Shown piece after piece: positions 1 through 10,810 of a DNA stretch of 64,000 nucleotides (position 1 is its first letter; each line of letters begins with the position of its first letter). Below the pieces are notes generated by a model, which had not been told where the DNA came from, did not search any database, and was given only the letters and a program-made list of their open reading frames with translations. The stretch covers positions 575,001 through 639,000 of the forward strand of contig NC_049912.1 of assembly GCF_001411555.2 (NCBI RefSeq). Reading direction: 5' to 3'. This DNA is from Juglans regia (taxonomy: Eukaryota; Streptophyta; Magnoliopsida; Fagales; Juglandaceae). The translations under genes were made by a program, and so were the position numbers.

Positions 1-179
1 ATCAAATTAAATATGATCATAACTTTCAGGCACCTGGAAATTATGCTTTTTTCTTTTTCTACCTTTATGTACGCAGCTTTAAAAAAAAAAAAAAATTCTT
101 AGAATCCTTGCAATGGATCACCTACCAGCTTTACATTTCAATTCTCATAAGTTTACATTTTTTTTAATCTATTGCAACT

Positions 180-181
<2 letters not shown>

Positions 182-219
<38 letters not shown>
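182..219. repeat. (TA)n microsatellite
   Basis: Uninterrupted TA dinucleotide tract of about 38 bp in AT-rich intergenic sequence. Similar long tracts occur elsewhere in the window and are listed separately. Confidence 0.95.
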
Positions 220-222
<3 letters not shown>

Positions 223-318
223 TTCTTAATGGTTTTTTGATGTAGGACACACACAAAAAACGTGTGTAAGGATCGACCATTGAATGCTTGAAAAAAACGA
301 AAAGAAAAGAGTGTCATT

Positions 319-1010
319 CACTACCAGAGAGAGAGTTTTTTCAGACAACAAAATTTCATCCCAAAATAGAATTAGAGACGAAAAAATTTCATCTCAAAAG
401 ACTAGTCTCAAAATGTATTTGGAGAAAAAAAAATTCGTCTCAAAAAGGTACTTTTAGGGAATAAATGTGGCCGACCCGTTCGAACACAATTTTTTTGGGG
501 GGACAAAACGGTTTCATCCCAATATATTTTCCGAACAGGAAAAAATATGTTCGAACATTCGGGTATCTGTTTGGACATCATGAAAATTTAATTTAAACGA
601 GACGAATTTATTTGATCCTCTTCGAATGAAGACAGTGTTTGAACGCTTTACTTTTGTTCGAACAACTTGGTTTTTGTTTGAACATAAATAATCTATTCGA
701 ACTTGCTCGATGAAAGTTCAAATTTAAAAACTTGTTCGAACGTTAAGTTCGAAAACCCTTGTTCAAACGAATAAATTGTTATTCGAATGATATCGAATTT
801 GTTCGAGATAAAAGTATGTGTTCGAATGTTAAAAATGGTGTGTTCGAACGTCTTATTAGTTCTATTCGAGCTGAAGTAATGATTTTCAATTTCATTCGAA
901 TGGTTTTGGATTTCTCATTTGAACGTATGAGAAATGTGTTCTAATATTAATGAATGGTCATTTCTTGTTCGAACTGAACATATTACGTTTGAACGGTAAC
1001 CAGGATACAG
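319..1010. mobile_element. Candidate CACTA-type element end with TTCGAAC subterminal repeats
   Basis: The segment opens with CACTACCAGAGA, which resembles the 5' terminus of plant CACTA (En/Spm) transposons. From about 470 to 1,000 it is packed with a short motif in both orientations: TTCGAAC and one-base variants such as TTTGAAC, TTCGAAT and TTCAAAC occur well over a dozen times. CACTA elements carry clustered short subterminal motifs bound by their transposase, so this fits a decayed end. I did not find a matching right terminus with a 3-bp target duplication; a GTAGTG at about 1,210 has the wrong flank. The element may be truncated, or the motif cluster may have another origin. No transposase coding sequence is seen. 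Confidence 0.4.
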
Positions 1011-2022
1011 TAAACTCCAAAGTTAAAAATAAGAAAACTTCATTTATATATTATATTTAAAATATCACAATTGTTCAAAAAATAGAGCAAAGAAAAGTAA
1101 GAAAATAAGTTCTAAGTTGGTGGTGACATAAAGTTCTGGGTCGACATCATTAATTGCATCTGTACCAATATTTTTTAGTCAAGCAATTGTTAGCAACTGA
1201 CTTGAAATATAGTAGTGACTTTTTTGTTTTAGCATAAAAAAATGCTAGTGAAACTGTTTAGACAAATTGTTTTTGACTAGAGTTGATGATGCTCCCACTG
1301 TAACAGGAAGAGGCTACTGTTTAGACACTCCCATTGTAACATGATGAGATGTTTTGGGCATGTGCATGTAAAGGTATCAAGGAGGCTGTACCCTTTCATT
1401 GATTTATTGGTATTTGCATTACATATGGATGCATAAGATCCTAATATGTTGTAGATGACAGTAAATACACTAACAAGTTCATTAAAAAAAGAAATTATGA
1501 AATCTGATATCCCCAACGCTTTAAGGCAGATGCTGAAAATCTTCAGATTCTTGATGTAAGTCATTGTCTAGTAGCCTCTGATTATCTTAACCTTTTAAAT
1601 ATCATTTCCCTTGAATGTCGGTTCAAAATGCTGAGTTAATGGAAGTTAGCAGAACTGAGTTCATTTTGGATGATACTAATCATATATGCATGGTTTCTTT
1701 CTATAATTCATGATTATCAGTACCACATGAAATAGTGTTAGCTAGGTGGTATAACTCTAAAAGATATAGTTTCATAAATTAACTAGGCTGGTCATCACGA
1801 ATTGATCCATTGCCAATACGTCAGATTGTAAATTTAATTTTATTATAAAGTAGATCTAATAAATCACGTAAAGTCACGTTAGCTTGTGGATTTACTTGTG
1901 TAATCTCTTTGTATCTATAGTAGTTCTCTAATTATTAACTATCATCTATTAATTATTTAATATTTCTATCACAAAGAGTATATTCATATAATCTTTCAAA
2001 AGTATAGTTTTTATATATAGGG
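1011..2022. other. Intergenic, nothing recognised
   Basis: AT-rich sequence with no convincing coding region, RNA gene or bounded repeat on either strand. Short open frames here lack codon-like composition and recognisable motifs. Confidence 0.6.
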
Positions 2023-2829
2023 TGTAGATGCAAAAGTTTGGCTAGGACTAAATAACTAAGTTGATAAGTTTGGATATGACTAGGTGAATAAGATGATAAA
2101 GTTTATCTTATCTTTGGTTTTGTAATTTGGATGAATGTAAAATATTTTGATTTTATCTATGACTATTTTGATTTTATTCATAGGTTGTTAGGAAGTGTTT
2201 TAGATAAGCCAAAAGTGTAGAAGTCAAGTTTTAAGAGATAGATCTTATCCAGGGAAGAGTTTGAATGTGAAACTACCAATGATAAGAAGATAAGTATCAA
2301 GCACTAGCAAAATACATCAGTAAAATTCGTCAGCAGAGCTTCATTGTGACTCAAACTCTTATCAAATTTGTTTCGTCAGTAAAGTTATACTGCGAATCAA
2401 AATCCTATTAGATTGTTTATTTAAGGGAACTACTGGTTAGAATATGTAGAGATTTCAGCCTTGGAGGTTTTGGGGAGTCTTTCTGAGTGTTTATGTTGTA
2501 AGATTTTTCTAGTTTATTTTCTCTCATTGAGAAGTCAATAGTTTGAATATTATCGGAAGTTTTGGCTGCTATTACGGTAGAGGCAAACAGGTCATTTGTC
2601 GGGTCAAGTAAGAGAGTTAATTAGCAAAGACTTCATAATTGAGAATTACTTGTAAATGATTTTCAAATAATAAAATTGACTTTTCTGGGTTTGCCTGTCC
2701 CGTAAGTTTTTACCTTTGAGGGGTTTTTGATCAAAGTATTTCCCTTCGTAACCAAATTCGGTGTTATACACTTTATTTACTTTATGTATTTGATTGATTA
2801 TCAAATTATTTCATTATTGATCACTAACT
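2023..2829 (+). repeat. Copia-type LTR, plus orientation, interior lost
   Basis: This stretch is homologous, in inverted orientation, to 31,602-32,816. Shared landmarks in order are a TGT(A/T)GATG(C/T)AAAAG start, GTCAGCAGAG, ATTGTTTATTTAAGGGA (promoter-like), AATAATAAAATTGA followed by a GG-rich run, CCCTTCG and GTGTTAT. Both copies are followed by AATTTGTTGA(T/G)TGAATTGGTAGA, which should be the start of the retrotransposon interior. That common downstream sequence shows this is an LTR plus a few internal bases rather than a clean solo LTR. No coding interior follows; the next element is a small foldback repeat. Confidence 0.6.
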
Positions 2830-2889
2830 AATTTGTTGATTGAATTGGTAGAACGTGATAATTTGAGTAATTTCATAAGGTCTTGCTAG

Positions 2890-3031
2890 GTACACCGAGA
2901 AAGCAGGGTACTGAAATGTGTACGTACCGATGCGTATTTTTTATTTAAAAATATAAGTGTATTTAAAAAAAATTAAAAAAAACACACAAATGTTTTAAAA
3001 AAATACTGATCGGTACACTTTTTCGGTATAC
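2890..3031. mobile_element. Small foldback (TIR) element
   Basis: The ends GTACACCGAGAAAGC (left) and ACTTTTTCGGTATAC (right) are inverted copies that match at 12 of 15 positions. The interior is A/T-rich with no coding capacity. The length of about 142 bp is typical of a MITE. The target duplication is not clear, so the superfamily is left open. Confidence 0.5.
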
Positions 3032-3585
3032 AAAACATTTTCCTTTTATATTATATATTAACAAACGATCAGAATTAACCATGGTGAGAATATAAAGAGT
3101 TTAAAGAGGTGAGAAAGTCAAATGAGTAAATAAGAAAGAGCTTATGGTTCCAATAAGATGAATAATCCTTTTTCTTTAATTATAAAAATAATGATAAAAA
3201 AAGCTGTACGTTAAGTAATGAGAAAGTCAAATAGACAAATAATAAGAAGTCAATAACCACTATAATTAGATGAAAGTCCTTTCCCTTCTTTCTTTTATTG
3301 AGTTAGTGATCATATAAATGGTATATATATACGAAACCTTTTGTTTTCAAACTTTTTAAAAAAAAAAAAAAAAAATACATGAAGAAAAGGTCTTTTTAGG
3401 GTGAGAAAGGTTGGGATAGATACTTCAAATTTAAAAAATGATATAGGCAATAGCTAGATGCAAGCTGGTTGTGACATGTATGTATATGTATTTATATATG
3501 TATGTATGTATGTATGAATGAATATGATATTATAATCTTCTCTGCATAACTTTGAACTAGTTGTCAGTATAATGTATATATAATT

Positions 3586-3684
3586 TTTTTTGATACATTG
3601 GGAGATGGAGGTCGAACACATGAATCATGTGACATGATCTCTATTTTAAAGATGTGGATCTTATGCCATCATGCCGCAGTTGGC
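3586..3684 (-). mobile_element. Short SINE, tRNA-derived type
   Basis: Read on the minus strand, this 99-bp unit has a box-A-like TGGCATAAGAT, a box-B-like GTGTTCGACCTCC and an A-rich tail. It is flanked by a 15-bp direct repeat (AATGTATATATAATT at 3,571-3,585 and AATATATGTATAATT at 3,685-3,699, 13 of 15 identical). That is the expected signature of LINE-mobilised SINE insertion. The body is short for a plant SINE, so it may be truncated. The promoter boxes are imperfect and the element is probably inactive. Confidence 0.55.
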
Positions 3685-3699
3685 AATATATGTATAATT

Positions 3700-5049
3700 G
3701 AACCATGTACTTGGCCATAAATATATATTCTATATCTTTCTTGAAATTAAGAATATTTTAGCCGATAATATTTGTTTCCTGCTTTAACATGACAAGACTT
3801 GGGAGAGACAAAATTAAACATTAGTAGGAGTATTTGTGACGAGTTTTAGCACTGGAAAAATCCTGATTTCTTGTAGTGAGATTCTTCTGTATATGTTAGG
3901 TTCAAGATACATATATATATAGTCATTATGATCTTATATCAATTTAATATATAACCAAATAAGACGCTAATTATAACTATATTATAAACAGATCAATGAA
4001 TGGTATCTACTGATAAATTAACAAAAAAAAAAAAAATAGAAAGAAGTTTTCTCCTCCACAGACAATGGAGATCATATTACAAAAGTCTTGAAATGAGTAC
4101 TAATGATATATATGATCTGATTTTTCTGGTCTATTGCGACATAAAATATTCATTCACGTACATTAACCGAGTCAAAAAATTCCATGAGGAATAGATTGTC
4201 CTTTTCCTGCAGCTAGCTCAAAATTCGAAGCTGGTCATGCATGTCTTATGTAAATTGTTGGCTTCCATATATATGTTCTGGACAAGCTCCTCGTTAAATT
4301 AAACTATATAGTATAATTCTTATAATAATGTCAGTGTGCTTATGATGCAAGATTTGAAGCAAAAAACAAATAGTTATCAGTTTGGGGTATCTACAGCACG
4401 CACATGCATGGTTACATTCCTTATATACAGCTAGCTAGCTTTCATGCTTACGTCTATGTATGTATTTTGTGTTTTTCTAATGAAGCTGGAAATTAAGCCG
4501 AAGACCAATATGCATGCAGGATGCTCCAAAAGTCGCTTTCTCAGAAATTCCAAAGCCAGCTTAATTGCTTGAATTAATTAATGTTTGCTTTTGCACGTAT
4601 CATGTCCTTTAGTTATTGTACCTCAAGTACTAATTCAGGAATCCTTCTCAAAATATTCATGTGGAATTAATTAGAAAAACCACTCCAGCTTTTAACTTAT
4701 AATATGTAGGTTTTCCTGATCATACGCTTCACCCGGATTCTTTTTATAATATTTATAAATTAGATGTATGATTTTTTTTAAAGCCTTGCAGTTAAGGACG
4801 ATAAAGAATTATTAATTTGTTTCAATGATACAGTGTAAAGAATGGAAAAAGTTTGTCAGCTTTAGAAAACAAACTTCTCTCGTGATAAAGCTGGGACGAC
4901 AAATTAACTACTGAAATTTAACAGTAAATTAAGTTTGGTGGCATGGAAATTACTATAGTCTATGGTCTCTGGTATAAGAAAACAAGCTGCTGCATGGAAA
5001 ACCATACACGATAGATTTAGTTTAATAAACCAGTTGATGATTATCAGGA

Positions 5050-5084
<35 letters not shown>

Positions 5085-5348
5085 ATATATATATATATAT
5101 TCTTATGCTATGAGACAAGGGGATAATTATGATAGAACTTGAAAGCCATAAATCAGCTGGGAAAAGTGGGTTATAAATTGTCTTTTTGGTTCAAGCTGCT
5201 AGCATTGTTTTCCAAATTTGGCATTTCTTTAATTTGTTGTTATTGTTATTAATGCTTAGAAAAATGTTATCATCATCATCTTATATGTTAAAGTAGTACT
5301 GTTGGTGGCATGGATGAGTACTGGTAGATCATTTAAAGTGGGGTTGCG
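3700..5348. other. Intergenic, nothing recognised except SSRs
   Basis: AT-rich sequence containing many short palindromic plant-promoter-like words (GCTAGC, TGCATGCA) and a (CT)n tract followed by (AT)n at 5,054-5,101. I see no coding exon, RNA gene or bounded transposon. Confidence 0.6.
5054..5101. repeat. (CT)n then (AT)n microsatellite
   Basis: About 29 bp of CT repeats runs directly into an AT tract of about 17 bp. Confidence 0.95.
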
Positions 5349-5356
5349 ATTGGGAG

Positions 5357-6236
5357 TAGGGCTGTAATCGAGCCGAGCTGGTTTTTGGCTTGCTGAGCTC
5401 GACTTGACTCAAAATACTCGAGCTCGAGCTCGAGTCCGAACTCGAGATTTTTTTTTTATTCTTTGTTTGAGCTCGACTCAATAAGTTAAATTTTCAACTC
5501 GAGCTCGAGCTCGTCCCACAAACGAATTCGAGTCGAGCCGAGCTCGAGCTCGAGTTCAAACTGTTTTTTTAATAAGATTTAATAATTAATAAATTAAAAA
5601 AATAAAATAAAAAATCTAATATTAAATTTATACAACTAACAAGTAGAACTTCTATTGAATTATAAAATTTTAAAAAATTTATAAATAATTAATGTCTAAC
5701 TAATTAATATTTATCTAAAATAACAATATATTATATGCCTACATATATTAATACATACACTCAATATATATGATAGCATCTATCTATTTCATATATGGTT
5801 CTCACATACTAGTATATGAAATTATTAAATTTTATCGAGTAATTATTATACAAATTATAAAATATACTTATGAAGTATATTCACTATATGACATAAGTAA
5901 TTAGATTACATATTATATATTTAATTATAAAAGTGATATGCTTATATTATTAGTTACTACATATATGTGTGTGTGTGTGTGTACATAGGTGTATGTATAT
6001 ATTTATCAATATATGAATGAATTTTAATCGAGTTGAGCTAACGAGTCGACTCGAGTATAAACAAGCGAGCCTTAGCAGAGTCGAGTCGAGTTTTGTCGGG
6101 TATATGTCATTTACAATTCGAGCAGGTATCTGTTTTCACGAACGAGCTTTTTTTTTTCACGAGTCGAGTTCGATTCGAGTTTAACCGAGCGAGTACCGAG
6201 CGGGCTATCGAATAGACTGGTTCATTTACAGGCCTA
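5357..6236. mobile_element. Non-autonomous hAT-like transposon, 880 bp
   Basis: The element begins TAGGGCTGTAA and ends TTTACAGGCCTA, imperfect terminal inverted repeats of the TAGGG(C/G)TGTAAA type common in plant hAT derivatives. The flanks are ATTGGGAG (5,349-5,356) and GTTGGGAG (6,237-6,244), an 8-bp target duplication with one mismatch, as expected for hAT. About 200 bp at the left end and 230 bp at the right end are dense in CTCGAG, GAGCTCGAGCTCGAG and GAGTCGAG words, palindromic subterminal repeats in both orientations. The roughly 450-bp core is almost pure A/T with a (GT)n tract near 5,966. No transposase coding sequence is present, so mobility would need a partner element. Confidence 0.75.
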
Positions 6237-6244
6237 GTTGGGAG

Positions 6245-6894
6245 GGGAACAAGTTTTTGAGCAAGGGAACAAAAGGAGTAATCAGCATAATGAATACATC
6301 ATGAGTACTAGTCAGTCATATATAGCTAATTATGAGAGGAACATACATACTTACATATGCTCATATATATCTATATATAGGGACCAGTTGTAAGCTGGGG
6401 CGTGCGGCCTTCACATGGTATTACGTACTGATCATGCTATATATTCCTCTTACATCCCATGTGTTCAAATTTCTAGTGAATATCTGAAATGATCAAAACT
6501 GGTCCTCGATTTCAATTTTGGACTGATCATGGATAAGATCTTGGAAATCTGGGAGAGAGCGAGAAGAGACAAAAGAGATCAGACATGTATATACATATAT
6601 GTATATATTCTTCAGAGAGAGAGACAAAGAATGCATGGTCATTATCAAAGCCAATCAATTAGGAGGAGGCTGGAATGTATATATTTATATATATATATAT
6701 ATATAGATAGATAGATAGATAGGGAGGGATACCTAGTAAATTAAACCACCCCAGATAACATGTATATGTCCTTGTAGCTCAACCCCACCAAGATGCATGG
6801 AGAAATGAAAATCAGACAAATGTAGAACGAGAAAGATTATAAAAACTTCAAATATGGAAACAGTCATACCCGCATATATACAAAGCCAAAGTAG
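6245..6894. other. Intergenic, SSRs only
   Basis: Contains interrupted (TA)n and a (GATA)n tract around 6,677-6,722. I see no gene or bounded repeat. Confidence 0.6.
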
Positions 6895-7510
6895 TGTTGC
6901 AAAAAAAGATAAAAATAAAGTAAAAGTAAACAAGAAATAATCAAACAATCAATCATACGACATAAGTTTACATGGTTTGGTAACATGCTTATGTCTATGA
7001 AACTGCAGAGAATTTTATTATGTTAAGGAATCACAAGATACACTTTGGGAAGATTTTTCACTGTTCAGAACGACCGTACTTTTCAAAATAAGCATATTTA
7101 TAGAATTACGTGACAAAAATCATAATTTCTACTTTTATGCAATATTTTCTCTAGCGGAGTGTTGAACATGCATTGAGTAAACTCTCTGTCTAGTTTTCAC
7201 TTGAGTGTTGAGTTGAGCGAACTCTTTGCCTGAACTTCGCTTGAGCTCATTGTCGAGCGAGACTCGAAGCGAACTTTATGTCTGATATTTGTTCGAGCTG
7301 AAAGTCGAGTAGAATGTCGAGTAAACTTTCTGTCTTGACACTTCCTAAATCAAAAACAATGCCTAAACCTATTTCTACCTATCGGCCCAAACCTGCGCTC
7401 CATAGCACAAGCCTCATTAAAAATCCACTAAAAAACTATAACTAATTATTATCAAGTCGAATCAACAACTCAGGCGCTACAACAATAAGTCAGGCTCTAC
7501 AAACCCAACA
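6895..7510 (-). repeat. Solo LTR (Copia-like), minus orientation
   Basis: The 616-bp unit starts TGTTGCAAAA and ends AAACCCAACA on the plus strand, so its termini are the inverted pair TGTTG/CAACA. It is flanked by AGTAG (6,890-6,894) and AGTAA (7,511-7,515), a 5-bp target duplication with one mismatch. The central part repeats a degenerate motif of the type GAG(C/T)GAACTCTTTG around 7,150-7,330. No gag-pol sequence adjoins it, so it is best read as a solo LTR left after recombination. It lies about 0.7 kb upstream of the SCL32-type start codon and could contribute promoter sequence. Confidence 0.55.
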
Positions 7511-8225
7511 AGTAAGAACATAAAATCGATCATTTGTTCATGATACGATGACCCGTGAGTGAGAGAGTAAGCCAAAGTTTAACTGCCTTCAATCCAAATA
7601 CCCCACCATTACATGACAAAATCAGAAGTCCCGCATCCAGACAACCCCCTGGCCGGCTATTCGCATGCCTCCAAAATCCAACAGAAGCACCCCTACATCC
7701 CACCTCTCCTTTATACAACTCCTCTCCCCTCTCCCTCCTCCCTGTCTCTCTCTCTTTCTCTCACCTGATCAGGAAGAAAGATAAGACCCTTTTGTAGCCA
7801 TGAAAAAGGTTGTTCAATCACTGCTTCGATAGCCTCATTGCACCCTGCATGGCAACTGAAAAGCCTGTGAAATAGCTTGGAAGGGTCTCTTTTGCACGAT
7901 TTGACTCCCACCAAGTTTTTTTTTTTTTGTTAGGATTGAGAGTTTCTCCCCTCTGATCTTTTCCTTTAGGAAGAACAATAAAGTCGTCCCAGAAAAAGCT
8001 GTACTGTCAATTTTATTTGATTCACTTGCGAATTCTCCCAAACCGTACTGGTAAATTTTACCACTAATGGATCGTTTCCCAATGGCAAAGGTACCCACTA
8101 GGGCCACTACTAGTCTGGTCACTTTCTCTCTTTCTGCTACTTTCTGATTTCTGAATTCCATTTTTTTTCTGGCTTTCTTTCTCTTTTCTATAAGATTTTT
8201 GTACTCTCTCTTTCTCTCTCTCTCA
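7511..8225 (+). promoter_or_regulatory. Upstream region and pyrimidine-rich leader of the GRAS gene
   Basis: The stretch between the solo LTR and the GRAS start is richer in C and T than its surroundings. It has CT-rich blocks at about 7,700-7,760 and a TTTCTCTCTCTCTC run ending directly at the start codon, as is usual for plant 5' leaders. A TTTATACAAC at about 7,709 could be a TATA element, but the transcription start cannot be fixed from sequence. Short open frames on both strands here look like composition artefacts. Confidence 0.4.
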
Positions 8226-9602
8226 ATGATGCAATTCACGGAGGCTCCACCACAACCCTTACACCAAATGACTCCATTTTCCAATCCTACTATGAACAAA
8301 AGCCAGATTCATAAGACTCGGCCATGGCTTGGATTTCCCACATCGAAGTCCTTAGGGAGCTTTGGTGATGCCAATTGTATGGAGAAACTTCTCGTCCACT
8401 GTGCCAATGCAATTGAAAGCAACGATGCCACTCTTGCCCAACAAATTCTATGGGTCTTAAACAACATTGCACCCCCAGATGGGGACTCGAATCAGCGCCT
8501 TACTTGCGGCTTCCTCCGAGCTCTAATTGCACGCGCAGCCAAAAGTGGAAGCTGCAAAATGCTGGCTGCTGTGGCAAACGCTCCCAGCAATCTTGCCATA
8601 GACACACACAAGTTCTCAGTCATTGAGCTTGCTAGCTTTGTGGACTTGACCCCTTGGCATCGGTTTGGTTTCACAGCAGCCAACGCAGCAATTTTAGAAG
8701 CTGTTGAAGGGTACTCGGTCATTCACATCGTCGATTTAAGCTTGACACATTGCATGCAGATTCCTACACTGATTGATGCCATAGCTAATCGTCATGAGGT
8801 CCCTCCTCTGGTCAAGCTCACCGTAGCCACTGCCATAGAAGACTTCCCGCCAAAGCTCGACCTTTCGTACGAGGAATTGGGTTCCAAGTTGGTTAATTTC
8901 GCCATGTCTAAGAATGTTATGATGGAGTTTAGAGTGAGTCCTTCAAGTTACAAAGACGGGTTTGCCACCTTAATCGAACAACTTCGGGTTCAACATTTAG
9001 TCTATCCGGAAAGCAGCGAGGCACTGGTAATTAACTGCCATATGATGCTTCACTACATCCCGGAAGAAACCCTTGTATCGATTCCTAGTACAAACTCAAA
9101 CCCTTATGCTTTTGAATGTTCCTCCACAAGTACTGCTTCCTCTTTCCGGACAATGTTTCTCAGTGCGGTTCGGAGTTTAGACCCAACCATTGTAATTCTA
9201 GTAGACGAAGATGTAGATTTGACATCGAATAATGTGGTGTGTAGGTTAAGATCAGCATTTAACTATTTATGGATACCTTATGATACTATGGATACATTCC
9301 TTCCAAAGGGGAGTAAACAGAGGCAGTGGTACGAAGCCGATATTTGCTGGAAGATTGAGAATGTGATAGCACATGAGGGCCTTCAAAGGGTTGAGCGGCT
9401 TGAAACTAAAAGCCAGTGGGTGCAACGAATGAGAAATGCCAATTTTCATGGAGTTTCTTTCGGAGAGGAAGCAGTCTCGGAGGTGAAGACCATGCTAGAT
9501 GAGCATGCAGCTGGGTGGGGATTGAAGAAGGAAGAAGAAGATCTTGTTCTTACATGGAAAGGACATAATGTTGTGTTTGCCACTGCTTGGTTGCCTGCTT
9601 AA
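8226..9602 (+). CDS. SCL32: GRAS-domain transcriptional regulator, SCARECROW-LIKE 32 type
   Basis: Single-exon gene for a 458-residue nuclear protein. After a short polar N-terminus (MMQFTE, with a Pro/Gln-rich stretch), the GRAS domain runs to the end. The first leucine-rich region starts near residue 54 (MEKLLVHCANAI), the VHIID-equivalent core is IHIVD at 166-170, a second leucine-rich region follows, and the SAW-type C-terminus ends WKGHNVVFATAW at 444-455. The length and the MMQFTE start match the SCL32 branch. GRAS proteins act in nuclear transcription complexes controlling development; the specific targets of this branch are not visible here. The ATG at 8,226 is chosen because an open frame extending further 5' has no ATG and because the leader is pyrimidine-rich up to it. 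There are no frameshifts or stops, so the gene appears functional. Confidence 0.93.
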   Translation: MMQFTEAPPQPLHQMTPFSNPTMNKSQIHKTRPWLGFPTSKSLGSFGDANCMEKLLVHCANAIESNDATLAQQILWVLNNIAPPDGDSNQRLTCGFLRALIARAAKSGSCKMLAAVANAPSNLAIDTHKFSVIELASFVDLTPWHRFGFTAANAAILEAVEGYSVIHIVDLSLTHCMQIPTLIDAIANRHEVPPLVKLTVATAIEDFPPKLDLSYEELGSKLVNFAMSKNVMMEFRVSPSSYKDGFATLIEQLRVQHLVYPESSEALVINCHMMLHYIPEETLVSIPSTNSNPYAFECSSTSTASSFRTMFLSAVRSLDPTIVILVDEDVDLTSNNVVCRLRSAFNYLWIPYDTMDTFLPKGSKQRQWYEADICWKIENVIAHEGLQRVERLETKSQWVQRMRNANFHGVSFGEEAVSEVKTMLDEHAAGWGLKKEEEDLVLTWKGHNVVFATAWLPA

Positions 9603-10020
9603 TTGAAGATCATGTTTTTTTTCTTTTAATCTTCTTCTTAATTAGCTTCTAATTCGATGATCTTCTTCTAGCACAACTATTTTTGGGAGTAGATGGTCTC
9701 AGAGCATATTGTGATGAAGGTTTTTGTCATGTTGCCAATAATTTCATACTTGTTTCTTGTAAGTATGTTAACCAGTAACCTAATTAAAGAAGCCTCCCTC
9801 TCTCTCTTTTCGTCCATGAGAATTTGCCTTAATATTCTTTTTGAGATTCGCAAAATCTTGCAGAAGATGCCTTGGATTTGGACCAGAATCTTTTGCCTAA
9901 AAATATTGGGGCAATTTATGTTCTAGCTGCGGTAATCAAGAAACATTGTAGCCAATTTTTCAACTTTAGTTAGGCGCTATGCAAAGTTTAATGCATGTCA
10001 TGAGCCTATCGTGCGGATCT
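9603..10020 (+). other. 3' flank of the GRAS gene
   Basis: T-rich sequence after the stop codon, presumably 3' UTR and terminator. A polyadenylation site cannot be fixed. There is no further gene before the LINE begins. Confidence 0.5.
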
Positions 10021-10402
10021 TTTAAGAAGAAGACGGTATCTTAATTTCATTGATAGCCCTTATTTATAGTGGAGGAAAACCGTGGTTACATCTTGACACC
10101 TGGGGGTTACACATTCAAAACTAACTAGAAAATCAAACCCATACATCCAAACTAACTAAACACTATACCGTACATCAGAAAAAAATCAGCAAACTAACAA
10201 AATCCTCCAAAACTATAAAGATAAACCAAAATAAAATAAAAGTCCAGTAAGTAATCAAACCTGTAACCAAACTTGTTATTTCTGACGAAGAGTAAACTAG
10301 CTTTATCCATACGAACAGCTCCCAGAATGTCTTTCGGTAGGCTATGAGTGGACTAAAAAAAAACCTCCTTCCGACTAGAACCCAATTTGGCAAGTCTCTC
10401 GG

Positions 10403-10810
10403 CTACATGATTCGCTTCTCGAAAGAGTAGGAGATCCGTATCACCATCAAGCTCGCCATTGTTTTAGCTTGTTTCCAGTACGCCTGACTCCTCCACAGGA
10501 TAGGCCCACCTTTATGCCACCATTGAGCCAAAAGTTTAGAATCAGTTTCCACTACAACATGAGTTATATTCATCTGTGCACACATGATTAGCCCATTCGA
10601 AAAAGCTCGAATCTCAGCAATATTATTTGAGCTAATTTCATAATGTTTGGTAAAAGCACAAATCATATGACCCTTCGTATTTCTAAGAATTCCTCCACCT
10701 CCGCTTCTTCCTGGGTTCCTGATGCTACTACCATCCACATTCAGTTTCATAAAGTTCTGAGTAGGTCGCACCCATTGTAGGAATTGAACTTCCTTTTTCC
10801 CGACAGGCAT
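10403..10810 (-). pseudogene. LINE RNase H-like domain (RVT_3 type)
   Basis: The conceptual protein shows the plant LINE RNase H pattern: KLNVDGSS (first Asp), then NNIAEIRAF (Glu), then VVETDSKLL (second Asp), and after a frame change a VAERLAKLGS segment that normally closes the fold. It is the C-terminal domain of the LINE ORF2. The true upstream frame is broken, so this is a fragment and not a host gene. Confidence 0.8.

Noticed and set aside
759..944. 61-codon open frame in the TTCGAAC field
   Set aside because: Starts at TTG, has no recognisable motif and reads through a short-motif repeat array.
2023..2829. Clean solo LTR
   Set aside because: The sequence right after the LTR matches the internal start seen at the homologous copy, so part of the interior is retained.
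8199..8225. Extension of the SCL32 frame 5' of the chosen ATG
   Set aside because: The extension begins with TTG and encodes the CT-rich leader; the MMQFTE start at 8,226 fits the family.
7530..8299. Overlapping open frames on both strands upstream of SCL32
   Set aside because: Composition-driven frames in a pyrimidine-rich leader; no domain and no start context.
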